A program made the position numbers and the translations under genes. From Cupriavidus malaysiensis (GTDB taxonomy: Bacteria > Pseudomonadota > Gammaproteobacteria > Burkholderiales > Burkholderiaceae), in the NCBI RefSeq assembly GCF_001854325.1, contig NZ_CP017756.1, positions 112,880 through 176,879 on the forward strand: a stretch of 64,000 bases of DNA, read 5' to 3'. A model generated the notes under the pieces. It saw only the letters and a list, made by a program, of their open reading frames with translations. It did no database searches and was not told the origin of the DNA. Numbering within the stretch: the stretch's first letter is position 1; the number at the start of each line of letters is the position of its first letter. Shown here in pieces: positions 50,710-58,129 of the stretch.

Positions 50710-51930
50710 TCACTCCTCCGCGTCGATTTTGTCGGCGACGATCAGCACGTCCGTTTCGCCGCCGGGCGGTAGCTGTAAGCGAGGGAACAGCGCCACAGCC
50801 CGAACGCCCTTGCTCTCGAAGGCCTCTTCACTTAGCGTGACCGACGCTGCGTTCGCGTTCGTCAGTCGGTACCGGAAGATGTCGTACTTGTTACCGGAGT
50901 ACCGTGTCTGCGGGACGACCTGGATACCATTGGAGACAGCCATCGGGATCGAGAGCTCTTCCAGCGTGAATCCGCGCGGCGTACCGCCGCGCGCGACAGT
51001 CCGCAGGAGGGTCCGGAGGTTCACGATGTACTCGGACTCCCGACCGGTCTCCTCCGAGGCCGCACCGGGGGTTTTGCCCGCAACGTCGAGCTCGAGCGTG
51101 ATGGTCTGCTGGGGCACGTTCTGCGGCACGAGAGTCAGCGAAATGACCGCAGCCGGGTTGTCCACGTCCGAGAGGAAGATGGCGACGGGCCGCTCGCTCA
51201 TCGCGCTGACATAGACCGAGTTCCCGACGATCTTGAACTCGACGTCCTGCTGATCGATGACGTTTGGCTTCGCGAACGGCGTCGCAATGCGATTCGGGTA
51301 CTGGGACGCAATCGTCACGATCTCAGTCATACCTGGACGGGTTCGTATCACCGTCGGCTTCGCGCTCTGCTTCGCCCCAGGCGGCATCCCAAGCGCAGGC
51401 AGCCTGGTGTTGTAGGGCGGCGTCGCCACGGTCTGGGGCGTGATCGACGGGGTACCAGCGCTCCCCGGGAACGCCATCGGCCTACGCAGCTTTCCTGGCT
51501 GGGTCGATGGCGCAGCCGTGGCCGCTCCCGCCGCAGCAGGGGCTGCCGCGGCCCCGCTAGCGGCCGCCAGCTTCCCCTGCTCTTCTGCGAGAGCCGCCTT
51601 GCTACCCGCAGGAGCACCCGCCGAGTTGCCCGCTGGCGCCCTTCCGGCCCCTGGCGCGCGCCCAGAGTCCATCCCGGCCTGTCCAGCAACGTGGCCCGGA
51701 CCGCTGCTAGGCTTCTGTACTGTAGGGGCCGGTGTGCCTGGCGCAGGTGGCGACCCTGGTACTGCCGGCGCGCCGGTCGTCACCGGGTTGCCGTTACGGG
51801 TGAACGGAATAGCTGCCGCCTCCTGGCTATCTTCGCCAATCTTTGGCGGCGTCTGAGCAAGACTGGGCAGGGCGTATACCGCCAACAAGGCCGCGATGAG
51901 CTGAGCAATCGAGGGGGGAAGTCCTTTCAC
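50710..51930 (-). CDS. traK: TraK, secretin-like outer-membrane core protein
   Basis: 406 residues from a GTG at 51930 that overlaps the traE stop (GTGA), with GGAGGG upstream. Signal peptide MKGLPPSIAQLIAALLAVYA ending SLAQ, then about 160 residues of Pro/Ala/Gly-rich linker (AAASGAAAAPAAAGAATAAP). The TraK domain follows (IATPFAKPNVIDQQDVEFKI, VYVSAMSERPVAIFLSDVDN, SLTLVPQNVPQQTITLELD). F TraK is about 240 residues, so the linker is an added extension. Confidence 0.9.
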   Translation of the reverse strand: MKGLPPSIAQLIAALLAVYALPSLAQTPPKIGEDSQEAAAIPFTRNGNPVTTGAPAVPGSPPAPGTPAPTVQKPSSGPGHVAGQAGMDSGRAPGAGRAPAGNSAGAPAGSKAALAEEQGKLAAASGAAAAPAAAGAATAAPSTQPGKLRRPMAFPGSAGTPSITPQTVATPPYNTRLPALGMPPGAKQSAKPTVIRTRPGMTEIVTIASQYPNRIATPFAKPNVIDQQDVEFKIVGNSVYVSAMSERPVAIFLSDVDNPAAVISLTLVPQNVPQQTITLELDVAGKTPGAASEETGRESEYIVNLRTLLRTVARGGTPRGFTLEELSIPMAVSNGIQVVPQTRYSGNKYDIFRYRLTNANAASVTLSEEAFESKGVRAVALFPRLQLPPGGETDVLIVADKIDAEE

Positions 51931-52793
51931 AGCAGCCCTCCTTGCGTCGCGCCGTCACTCTTTGCAGGGGTCCGGCCACCGCCCGTAGCGGGGTCTATCG
52001 CGCTATCGTTGGTCATATCCTTCGCCGGCTCGCCGGAAGCGCCAGGCGCCGAGGCCCCCGCTTCGCTCGCCGCCGCCTGCGCTGCAGCCTGCGTGGCCGA
52101 CTCTTCGAGCCGCTTCTTCGTTTCAGCGTCCTGCGGGAGCAAATTGATGTCTTCGCCCTTTTGCGCCTTCGCCGCTGCAGCGTCGGCCTCCTTCTTATGG
52201 GTCTGTGTCCACTTCACGGTGTGAGGCTCACCGCCGTAACTCGTAAATCGGCGGATCCTCGGCAGGCCCCGATCTATTTCGATGATCATCTCGTAGGTGA
52301 CTCCCAGGTTTCCGATCGGCGTCGCGTTCGTCCGGTACGCTGTGGTGGCAAGCACACCCGTGACAAACGTCTTCTCGGTACTTGCCTCATAAAAAACCTT
52401 CTGAGGTGTGAACACGTTGATGGTCCCCGACTTTGCATAGTTGGGGTCGTCGACGATCGACAGGATCTGCGTTCGCACCGACGGATAGATCTTCGGATCG
52501 AAGAAGTACGCGAGTGCGTCGGCAACGAAGAGCGCGGTTTGAGGCGTCACCGAGCCAAGCATCGAAGAGACGTAGAGAGCGATGCCTTCTTTGTAGCTGC
52601 CAGACGCGGATTTCCACGCGACCGCGGCCTTGTCGGTCAGGTGCGGCGGGATGAGCGTCACCCGCTCATGGGACATGACCAACTTGACCGCCAGCAGGAC
52701 GTTGACAGCAACACTTCCAGCCGCCACAAGCATCGCGATCTTGGCGACACCCATGGCGTTATCCCAGGTGGAGAAGAGGTTCTTGAAGTTCAC
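51927..52793 (-). CDS. traE: TraE, VirB5/VirB8-like inner-membrane core protein
   Basis: 288 residues from a GTG at 52793 (GGAG six bases upstream), 3 bp after the traL stop. One membrane helix (VAKIAMLVAAGSVAVNVLLA), then the TraE domain: VTLIPPHLTDKAAVAWKSAS, GSVTPQTALFVADALAYFFD, and FYEASTEKTFVTGVLATTAY. The last 80 residues are a low-complexity Ala/Glu tail not usual in F TraE. TraE (VirB8-like) links the inner-membrane platform and the TraB/K/V core. Confidence 0.93.
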   Translation of the reverse strand: MNFKNLFSTWDNAMGVAKIAMLVAAGSVAVNVLLAVKLVMSHERVTLIPPHLTDKAAVAWKSASGSYKEGIALYVSSMLGSVTPQTALFVADALAYFFDPKIYPSVRTQILSIVDDPNYAKSGTINVFTPQKVFYEASTEKTFVTGVLATTAYRTNATPIGNLGVTYEMIIEIDRGLPRIRRFTSYGGEPHTVKWTQTHKKEADAAAAKAQKGEDINLLPQDAETKKRLEESATQAAAQAAASEAGASAPGASGEPAKDMTNDSAIDPATGGGRTPAKSDGATQGGLL

Positions 52794-52796
52794 GAG

Positions 52797-53075
52797 CTAC
52801 TCCATCATGTCCGCGATTAGCCCGTTCTGATGCGCGCCGTTCAAGGGACGCAGGCCAAAGTAGTAGAACATGTGGAAGAGGCCACCACGGGGAGCGTCCC
52901 GTTTTTGCCGCATGTACCACATGCTGCCGACGACGCCAGCAACCAGCATAGGCGTCATGATCTTGAAGTAGATGCCGACGAAGAGGCAGATGAAGAAGGG
53001 AAAAAGCTCATCCACCTCGAACCAGATCAGCTGTGGGAGGGCATCGAGATGGCTGGCGATGTTGACGTCTTTCAT
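52797..53075 (-). CDS. traL: TraL, small inner-membrane T4SS protein
   Basis: 92 residues: MKDVNIASHLDALPQLIWFE followed by a membrane region (LFPFFICLFVGIYFKIMTPM) and GGLFHMFYYFGLRPLNG, the conserved TraL/VirB3-type sequence. First gene of the traL-E-K-B-V operon. A copy of the 12-bp tra motif ends 55 bp upstream of its ATG. Confidence 0.92.
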   Translation of the reverse strand: MKDVNIASHLDALPQLIWFEVDELFPFFICLFVGIYFKIMTPMLVAGVVGSMWYMRQKRDAPRGGLFHMFYYFGLRPLNGAHQNGLIADMME

Positions 53076-53130
53076 GGCGAGTCCCGCGCAGGCGTGGTTG
53101 ACGTGAGAGCATCCTGGCCCATAACTCGCT

Positions 53131-53144
53131 GTTCAGAAAAAGAA
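53131..53144 (-). promoter_or_regulatory. tra motif copy upstream of traL
   Basis: Coding strand TTCTTTTTCTGAAC, 55 bp before the traL ATG. It lies between the OmpA-lipoprotein stop and traL and so marks a second promoter inside the large minus-strand cluster. Confidence 0.7.
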
Positions 53145-53162
53145 TCGCGTCTGCCGTGCGTT

Positions 53163-53786
53163 CTAGTTCAATTCGACCTCTGCCCTGCGGTTCTGCGCTC
53201 GGTGGTCGGGCGTATCGTTTGGCACGGCGGGCTCGCGCTCGCCCGCCGCGCGGGTTTCGATCTTCTTCCGGTCCACCCCACGCACAATCAGGTAGTTCTT
53301 GACCGTCTCCGCTCGCTTGGCCGAGAGCTGCTCGTTGTAGCGGTCCGAGCCAACACTGTCGGTATGCCCGGTCACTGCATACTCGGACGCCGACGTCGGG
53401 AGCTCGTCGAGCACGCTGCGCTGCGTCGTGCCAAGCTGCCACCCATTGAACGGAAAGGTGACGACGTAGTGGTGAGAGGCGATCGGCGTGGGGATTGCGG
53501 CCGCCAACCCCTCCTTGATGGCCGCGTCGTCCAGCACTGGCGCCTGCCAGGTGAATCGAAGCTCCCTGTACTCTTGCCCTCCGCGCCAGATGTACGTCTG
53601 CGGTCCGTCTCCCGTCTTCGCAATATCGGACGTCCCAACGACGTCAAGGATCTGGAACTGAGAGCGAGTCGCGGCGTAGGTGACGGGCCCTTGGCGCCCC
53701 TGTCCGGTCACGCAGCCCTCCAGCGCGCCGACCGCCAAGGCCAGGACGAGTAGGCGAGCACCGGCAATCCGCAGTTGGTCAGACAT
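53163..53786 (-). CDS. OmpA-family lipoprotein of the transfer system
   Basis: 207 residues from the ATG at 53786. A lipobox (LLVLALAVGALEGC) follows the basic N-terminus. The C-terminal half is an OmpA peptidoglycan-binding domain: YAVTGHTDSVGSDRYNEQLS, AKRAETVKNYLIVRGVDRKK, PDHRAQNRRAEVELN. The middle (FTWQAPVLDDAAIKEGLAAA) is unlike F proteins. It probably ties the outer-membrane core to the cell wall, as OmpA-like lipoproteins do in other secretion machines. It overlaps the upstream small gene by 8 bp and ends the operon that starts with the lytic transglycosylase. Confidence 0.85.
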   Translation of the reverse strand: MSDQLRIAGARLLVLALAVGALEGCVTGQGRQGPVTYAATRSQFQILDVVGTSDIAKTGDGPQTYIWRGGQEYRELRFTWQAPVLDDAAIKEGLAAAIPTPIASHHYVVTFPFNGWQLGTTQRSVLDELPTSASEYAVTGHTDSVGSDRYNEQLSAKRAETVKNYLIVRGVDRKKIETRAAGEREPAVPNDTPDHRAQNRRAEVELN

Positions 53787-54159
53787 TTCGTCTCCTCTTT
53801 CGGTAGATGAGCCACAATGACCACGCCAGGCCCCCACCGACCATGGTCTTGGCGAAGAAGCGGCGCCAGCTGCGGAACGACTTCTCCGCCGGGGGCCGCA
53901 GATACTCGACCTGTAGGGGCGTCCAACTGTGCTGATACGCATTGGGCGGGGGAGCAAGGTCAGACGCGAACTGCGACGGCCAGAGGCCCGCAGTCAAGGT
54001 CGACAGCAGCGCCGTGGCCATGGGGTGGCGGATCTGGAAGCTGTCCAGCCGGCCAGGCCCTGCCTCGGCAACTGCCTGCGAAGGGGTTGCCACAACCGTG
54101 GCCAGCGAGATCGCAACAATGACGTCCCGCATGCCGTGCAGAGAATGACGGCCACTCAT
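53779..54159 (-). CDS. Small exported/membrane protein
   Basis: 126 residues from the ATG at 54159, overlapping the DsbG-like stop by ATGA. A signal-like segment (DVIVAISLATVVATPSQAVA) comes first and a C-terminal membrane helix (TMVGGGLAWSLWLIY) ends in KRRRNV, giving a periplasmic domain with a cytosolic basic tip. The family is unknown. It is tightly coupled to both neighbours and so belongs to the transfer apparatus. Confidence 0.65.
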   Translation of the reverse strand: MSGRHSLHGMRDVIVAISLATVVATPSQAVAEAGPGRLDSFQIRHPMATALLSTLTAGLWPSQFASDLAPPPNAYQHSWTPLQVEYLRPPAEKSFRSWRRFFAKTMVGGGLAWSLWLIYRKRRRNV

Positions 54160-54938
54160 AGAGAGAGGCTCGCGAGATCCAGCCAGCCTTGCACCTTCTT
54201 CGAGGCGTTGCCCTTGACCACAAAGAAGGTCGGCGTGCCCTGTAGTCCGAGCGACTCGTAGAGGGCGGAGTTCGCCATCACCTTCTGCGTGAAGTCGTTC
54301 GGGGCGGCGGGGGTGCCATCGAAAAGCCGATCGAGCTTCGCGAACCCGTCCCCCGAAGTGGCCATCCCCGCAGAGGCCCGGCCGACCCCGCTCTGCTCGA
54401 ACCCGATCGGTATCCAGCGGACGACGGTGTTCGGGAGGCGACTCGCCTTCTGTGCCGCGGTGATCTCGCGCCACGCGCGCTGACAGTAGATGCAGTTGGG
54501 TTCGATGAACGCATAGATGATGGTCGAACCCTGCGCGGGCCCGGTCTCGATGGCGCTCGCGTTCTTCAGTGCCGCCAGTTCCTGTGGCGCGACGGACTGC
54601 GCAGCCGGCCGACCTGGTGCGGGCAACTCACCGATGGACTGGGCCACAGTGACGATCGTCTCAGCGCCGATCATGCGCTGCGTCTTCGTGTTGAACGCGA
54701 TGCCGTAGATGACCGCAGTGCCGGTCTGATCCACGAAGAAGGTGACCGGCTGGGCCTTGCCTCCCGCCGCCTTCGCGGGGGCCATTCCCACGACCCCGGT
54801 CATACCGGCAGGCCCCTCGAAGGTCTTGACGTTGCTGAGGCCCCTCGTCAACAGCTCGATCGTGGCCTTCGCCGGCGACTCGGCAGCGCCGGCGGCGATC
54901 GGCAGGCACAGCGCGAGCGAGGTGAGGATTCGACGCAT
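54156..54938 (-). CDS. DsbG/DsbC-like periplasmic thiol-disulfide protein
   Basis: 260 residues with a signal peptide (MRRILTSLALCLPIAAGAAE). After an N-terminal dimerisation-like domain (QPVTFFVDQTGTAVIYGIAF) the thioredoxin domain has the active site EPNCIYCQRAW and the cis-Pro loop LGLQGTPTFFVVKG. This layout fits DsbC/DsbG isomerases, which F-type systems encode (TrbB, DsbC) to fold cysteine-rich TraN, TraU and TraH. It lies 15 bp after the DsbA-like gene. Confidence 0.85.
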   Translation of the reverse strand: MRRILTSLALCLPIAAGAAESPAKATIELLTRGLSNVKTFEGPAGMTGVVGMAPAKAAGGKAQPVTFFVDQTGTAVIYGIAFNTKTQRMIGAETIVTVAQSIGELPAPGRPAAQSVAPQELAALKNASAIETGPAQGSTIIYAFIEPNCIYCQRAWREITAAQKASRLPNTVVRWIPIGFEQSGVGRASAGMATSGDGFAKLDRLFDGTPAAPNDFTQKVMANSALYESLGLQGTPTFFVVKGNASKKVQGWLDLASLSL

Positions 54939-54953
54939 GAATGCTCCTTGGCG

Positions 54954-55607
54954 TTAGGGATTTTCGATCTGCTGAGAGATCAATCCGTTGATCAACCGCA
55001 TCAGTACGGCGTAGTCGCCGTTGGTGAAGTTACTGTTGGTCGCCCAGAGACCGCCAATCCCGAAGTGCGGTGTGACCTGGACTTGGTAGCGTTGCGTGAG
55101 TTGGAGATTGCGCGTGACCGCCAGCTTGAACGCGTCGCCTCGCACGTACGAGGGGTCTACTACGATGCCCATCGCGCGCAGGATCTTTGCGTACACGGTC
55201 GGGTCCTGTGGCATGCCGGCGCGATACGCGTGCTCCTCGAACTCCATGATCCTGGTTGGCATCTGCTTGAGCACGGCATAGAAGGCGATCGCGGCGGCGC
55301 GGCTTGCATCGTCCGTCAGGAGGACCGGTACTTTCACCAGGCTCCAGCCTTTCGGCAATGAGGCGCCCCACGCGCTGATCGCGCGCCAGTGCTGCGCGCA
55401 GTATGGACAGCCGTACGAGAAGAAGAAGAAAACCTTCTGGCGATCCTCCTTGAAGTCCCCGATACTGAGAAACGGCTTCAGGTCGCCCCGCCCGGGACCA
55501 TCACCCAGGCCGGGCCCAGGCGAAGGCCGATCGTTGGCACCTGCGTGCGAGGCTGGAATGAAGAGACTCGCCACGGCCGCGAGCGTGAATCGCCGTCGAT
55601 TGTTCAT
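54954..55607 (-). CDS. DsbA-like periplasmic thiol oxidoreductase
   Basis: 217 residues from the ATG at 55607, overlapping the ATPase stop (ATGA). Signal peptide MNNRRRFTLAAVASLFIPAS ending SHAGA, then a Gly/Pro-rich spacer. The active site is FSYGCPYCAQHWRA and the cis-Pro region YQVQVTPHFGIGG. CPYC is close to the strongly oxidising CPHC of DsbA. It probably introduces disulfides in the secretion-system proteins. Paired with the DsbG-like isomerase downstream. Confidence 0.85.
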   Translation of the reverse strand: MNNRRRFTLAAVASLFIPASHAGANDRPSPGPGLGDGPGRGDLKPFLSIGDFKEDRQKVFFFFSYGCPYCAQHWRAISAWGASLPKGWSLVKVPVLLTDDASRAAAIAFYAVLKQMPTRIMEFEEHAYRAGMPQDPTVYAKILRAMGIVVDPSYVRGDAFKLAVTRNLQLTQRYQVQVTPHFGIGGLWATNSNFTNGDYAVLMRLINGLISQQIENP

Positions 55608-56905
55608 TTGCCCACCTTCATCGCTGTGTGGAAGTCCAGGCGCCCCGCCAGGCTCCAGTCCAATGCGGCGTGCTGGAGTGCGCGGAACTGTGGCTGGAGT
55701 GTCGCCGCCTCCGCGATCGCGCCCGGATCCTTGCAGGCGATGGCGGCACGAACAGCGTCGTCGGCAACCAGGAGTTCGATGATCGGAATGCGCCCTTTTC
55801 GTCCGTCCCGGCAATGCTCGCAGCCGGCCTCATTGCATTTGTGAAATGGCGCGCCGTCGTCGTAGCTCGCAGGGATGACGTACCCTGCCTCGTGCTCCAG
55901 GGTATGCAACTCGCCTTCTGTCGGGTAGTACTCCACCTTGCAATGTGGACAGAGCGCGCGTTCGAGTCTTTGCGCGAGAATAGCGAGAGTGGCGGAGCCG
56001 ATGGTGTATGGGTCAATGCCGAAGTCTCCCAGACGGGTAACAGTCGACGCCGTTGTCTTGGAGTGCAGCGTAGAGAGCATCAGATGGCCCGTGTTGGCCC
56101 CCTGATAGGCGATTGCAGCGGTCTCCGCGTCGCGGATCTCGCCCACGAGGCAAACGTCGAAGTCTTGACGCAGGAATGCGCGCAGGATCGTAGGAAAGTT
56201 TCTTTGCGGGTTCTTGATGACTTGGTTGGCCCGCTCGAGCCTGCGTTCGACGGGGTCCTCGGCCGTGACGAGGTGCTTCTCGGGGCGATCGAGCGTGCCG
56301 AGGCAGGCGTAGAGGGTCGTTGTCTTGCCCGATCCCGTTGGCCCGACCACCAGAACAATTCCCTCAGTCGCCTGTAGCGCCACAGCCAGCGCGTTGCGCG
56401 TCGATGAGGGCATCTCGATGTCGTCGATCGTGCCATTGCCGAGGCCCGCATCGATGACACGACAGACGATCGACTGAGCGTCGCCATGGGCGTCGGTTCC
56501 GATGATGCTGACGCGAACATCGAGCATTCTGTCCCCCAGGTCGAACCGGAATCGGCCGTCCAGTGGCATCTGCCGCTCGGAGGGCGACAGGGAGCATTTG
56601 GCGCGGAGGTGGTCGTCAATGAATCGAGAAGCGCTCTGGTCGAGGCAGTACAGAGTTTTCAAGTCGCCGTCGATCCGCAGCCGGACTTCGGTCCATCCAT
56701 CGCGATCGTGGAAGTGGACATCGGACGCGCAGAGCGCTGCCGCCTCGGTGAAGATGTGGTTCAGGAATGCGACCACTTCATCGTCGCCGCGCCAGGCGGA
56801 GGAGAAGCGCGTTGCCGGCTTGGGTACATGAGCCCGCGCTCGCTGCTTCACCGGGTCGATGAGCAACGAGTGGAATGCCGGCACGCCCTCCCTTAGCTTG
56901 TTCAA
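55604..56905 (-). CDS. GspE/PilB-family secretion ATPase
   Basis: 433 residues from a TTG at 56905 overlapping the upstream stop (TTGA), with GGAGG seven bases upstream. Motifs: Walker A VGPTGSGKTTTLYACLG near 183-199, Asp box TAEDPVERRL, Walker B VCLVGEIRDAETAAIAY near 250, His box GHLMLSTLHSKTTASTV, and a zinc tetracysteine CPHC ... CNEAGCEHC. This is the type II secretion/type IV pilus ATPase family, without the long N-terminal GspL/PilC-binding domain (433 against about 500-570 residues). F-type systems normally have no VirB11 homologue, so its presence in the operon with a transglycosylase and Dsb proteins is unusual. Confidence 0.9.
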   Translation of the reverse strand: MNKLREGVPAFHSLLIDPVKQRARAHVPKPATRFSSAWRGDDEVVAFLNHIFTEAAALCASDVHFHDRDGWTEVRLRIDGDLKTLYCLDQSASRFIDDHLRAKCSLSPSERQMPLDGRFRFDLGDRMLDVRVSIIGTDAHGDAQSIVCRVIDAGLGNGTIDDIEMPSSTRNALAVALQATEGIVLVVGPTGSGKTTTLYACLGTLDRPEKHLVTAEDPVERRLERANQVIKNPQRNFPTILRAFLRQDFDVCLVGEIRDAETAAIAYQGANTGHLMLSTLHSKTTASTVTRLGDFGIDPYTIGSATLAILAQRLERALCPHCKVEYYPTEGELHTLEHEAGYVIPASYDDGAPFHKCNEAGCEHCRDGRKGRIPIIELLVADDAVRAAIACKDPGAIAEAATLQPQFRALQHAALDWSLAGRLDFHTAMKVGK

Positions 56906-57231
56906 AGCTGGTCCTCCGGCGCGACCCGGCTCTTGCGGGCGCGAACGGTGGCGGCGGGCTTCTCGCTCGCCTCGCCGGGCTCCTGGTTCTCACTGTAGAA
57001 CCCATACCAGATCGACTCCTGGCAGCGCTGCGACCATTCGTCGTGGAGCGCGAATAGCGACTCGCCGACGGCTGGGCTGACCATCCGCACAGTGCTGCCC
57101 AGTGCCTTAGCTACGGTGCCGCACGCCGCCGCCGCGCGCTCGATCCGCACGGATTCGTCAGCGGCGAGCATCACCCATCCGATCCATAGGCCCGTTCCAG
57201 CCGCGAGAAGCCAAGACAGTAGGCGTCCCAT
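56902..57231 (-). CDS. Small membrane-anchored protein
   Basis: 109 residues starting immediately after the transglycosylase stop. One N-terminal helix (LLSWLLAAGTGLWIGWVMLA), then a helical periplasmic part with two cysteines and SIWYGFYSENQEPGEASEKP. The tail is basic. No family recognised. Overlap with the ATPase start shows co-translation. Confidence 0.6.
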   Translation of the reverse strand: MGRLLSWLLAAGTGLWIGWVMLAADESVRIERAAAACGTVAKALGSTVRMVSPAVGESLFALHDEWSQRCQESIWYGFYSENQEPGEASEKPAATVRARKSRVAPEDQL

Positions 57232-57867
57232 TCACTGACCTCCTGCGTTGGCGGCATCGCCCTGAGTGCCTTGATCGCCCGCGACTGGCGACCCGTGGCT
57301 GCTGACCCGCAGCGGCCGCCGCGCTGCTGCAGGCGGCGCGGAGACGGGCTGTGTCCCCTTCGCGCCCATCAGCTCAAACTTCTTCTGGTACGCCCGCCAT
57401 ACGCGCTTAACGTAGGCATTTCGCGCGGCCTCGCATGCCGCACCCTTCAACTGCGTACAGCCCGCGTTGTACGCCCCGACCGCATTCCATGTCGCGCCCT
57501 CCCGGCCTATGATCTCCTCGAGGACGGCCGCGCCAACCATCACGTTCTGGCAAGGCTGGGTGAGGAGCGTCTCTTGTGTGATCCCATACTGGGAGAGCCA
57601 TTTCAGGTGGCGCGAGTCGATCTGCATGAGACCCAGGCCGACACTTTTCGTGCGGGCGTAGTGGGAGTCGTTGACGATCCCGACCCGCATGGAGGATTCA
57701 GCCTCTGCAATCGCGTAATACAGCCAAGGGTCTCGGCCGAAACGCTTAGAGGCCTGATCGAAGCAGTTCTCAGAGGCAAGCGCCCCACCGTGGAACACCA
57801 TGGCCGCCACGGCGCCGCCGATGACGGTGCGCACTTGTCTTGCCGGTAGTCGGTGGTGTCGATGCAT
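57232..57867 (-). CDS. Lytic transglycosylase (SLT family)
   Basis: 211 residues from ATG 57867. Signal-type helix (TVIGGAVAAMVFHGGALAS), then the SLT fold: YAIAEAESSMRVGIVNDSHY with the catalytic glutamate, SVGLGLMQIDSRHLKWLSQY, and WNAVGAYNAGCTQLKG. It opens peptidoglycan for the secretion channel, like VirB1 and LtgX. An upstream in-frame start at 57915 would place the coding region through the space to the tra motif at 57926, so 57867 (58 bp from the motif) fits the other tra operons better. The C-terminus is disordered. Confidence 0.9.
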   Translation of the reverse strand: MHRHHRLPARQVRTVIGGAVAAMVFHGGALASENCFDQASKRFGRDPWLYYAIAEAESSMRVGIVNDSHYARTKSVGLGLMQIDSRHLKWLSQYGITQETLLTQPCQNVMVGAAVLEEIIGREGATWNAVGAYNAGCTQLKGAACEAARNAYVKRVWRAYQKKFELMGAKGTQPVSAPPAAARRPLRVSSHGSPVAGDQGTQGDAANAGGQ

Positions 57868-57925
57868 CGTTGACTTTCCCCGCGTGGCGAGTTCGATTGC
57901 GGCGGATTCTTGCACGCGATCGCGG

Positions 57926-57939
57926 GTTCAGAAAAAGAA
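57926..57939 (-). promoter_or_regulatory. tra motif copy upstream of the transglycosylase operon
   Basis: Coding strand TTCTTTTTCTGAAC, 58 bp before ATG 57867. With one more base upstream it is GTTC-N7-GAAC, a short palindrome. It faces the copy at 58071, which serves the opposite direction. Confidence 0.7.
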
Positions 57940-58070
57940 CTTTAAAGGCTGCGCGGGAGCCTTTTCGGCCGCGGCCATAGTCTGCTGAAAGGCGTGGTTG
58001 CGGGCCAGCGCGCGCCAGTGCCAGTTTCTGGCGCTGTCAACATCGACAGTGGCCGCGGCGCTCGACAAAT

Positions 58071-58084
58071 TGCTTTTTCTGAAC
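58071..58084 (+). promoter_or_regulatory. tra motif copy upstream of traF
   Basis: TGCTTTTTCTGAAC ends 45 bp before the traF ATG at 58130. It is in the same orientation relative to its gene as the three minus-strand copies. TTGCTT at 58070 with GTAGAT 17 bp downstream could be a weak -35/-10 pair. Confidence 0.7.
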
Positions 58085-58129
58085 CGGTCGGGCTGCAGTA
58101 GATTGGCTGGAGTTCAAGTGGAGCTATGG

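Noticed and set aside
57868..57915. Longer N-terminus of the transglycosylase
   Set aside because: It would add 16 residues before a normal signal-type N-terminus and leave only about 10 bp to the tra motif, unlike the other three operons.
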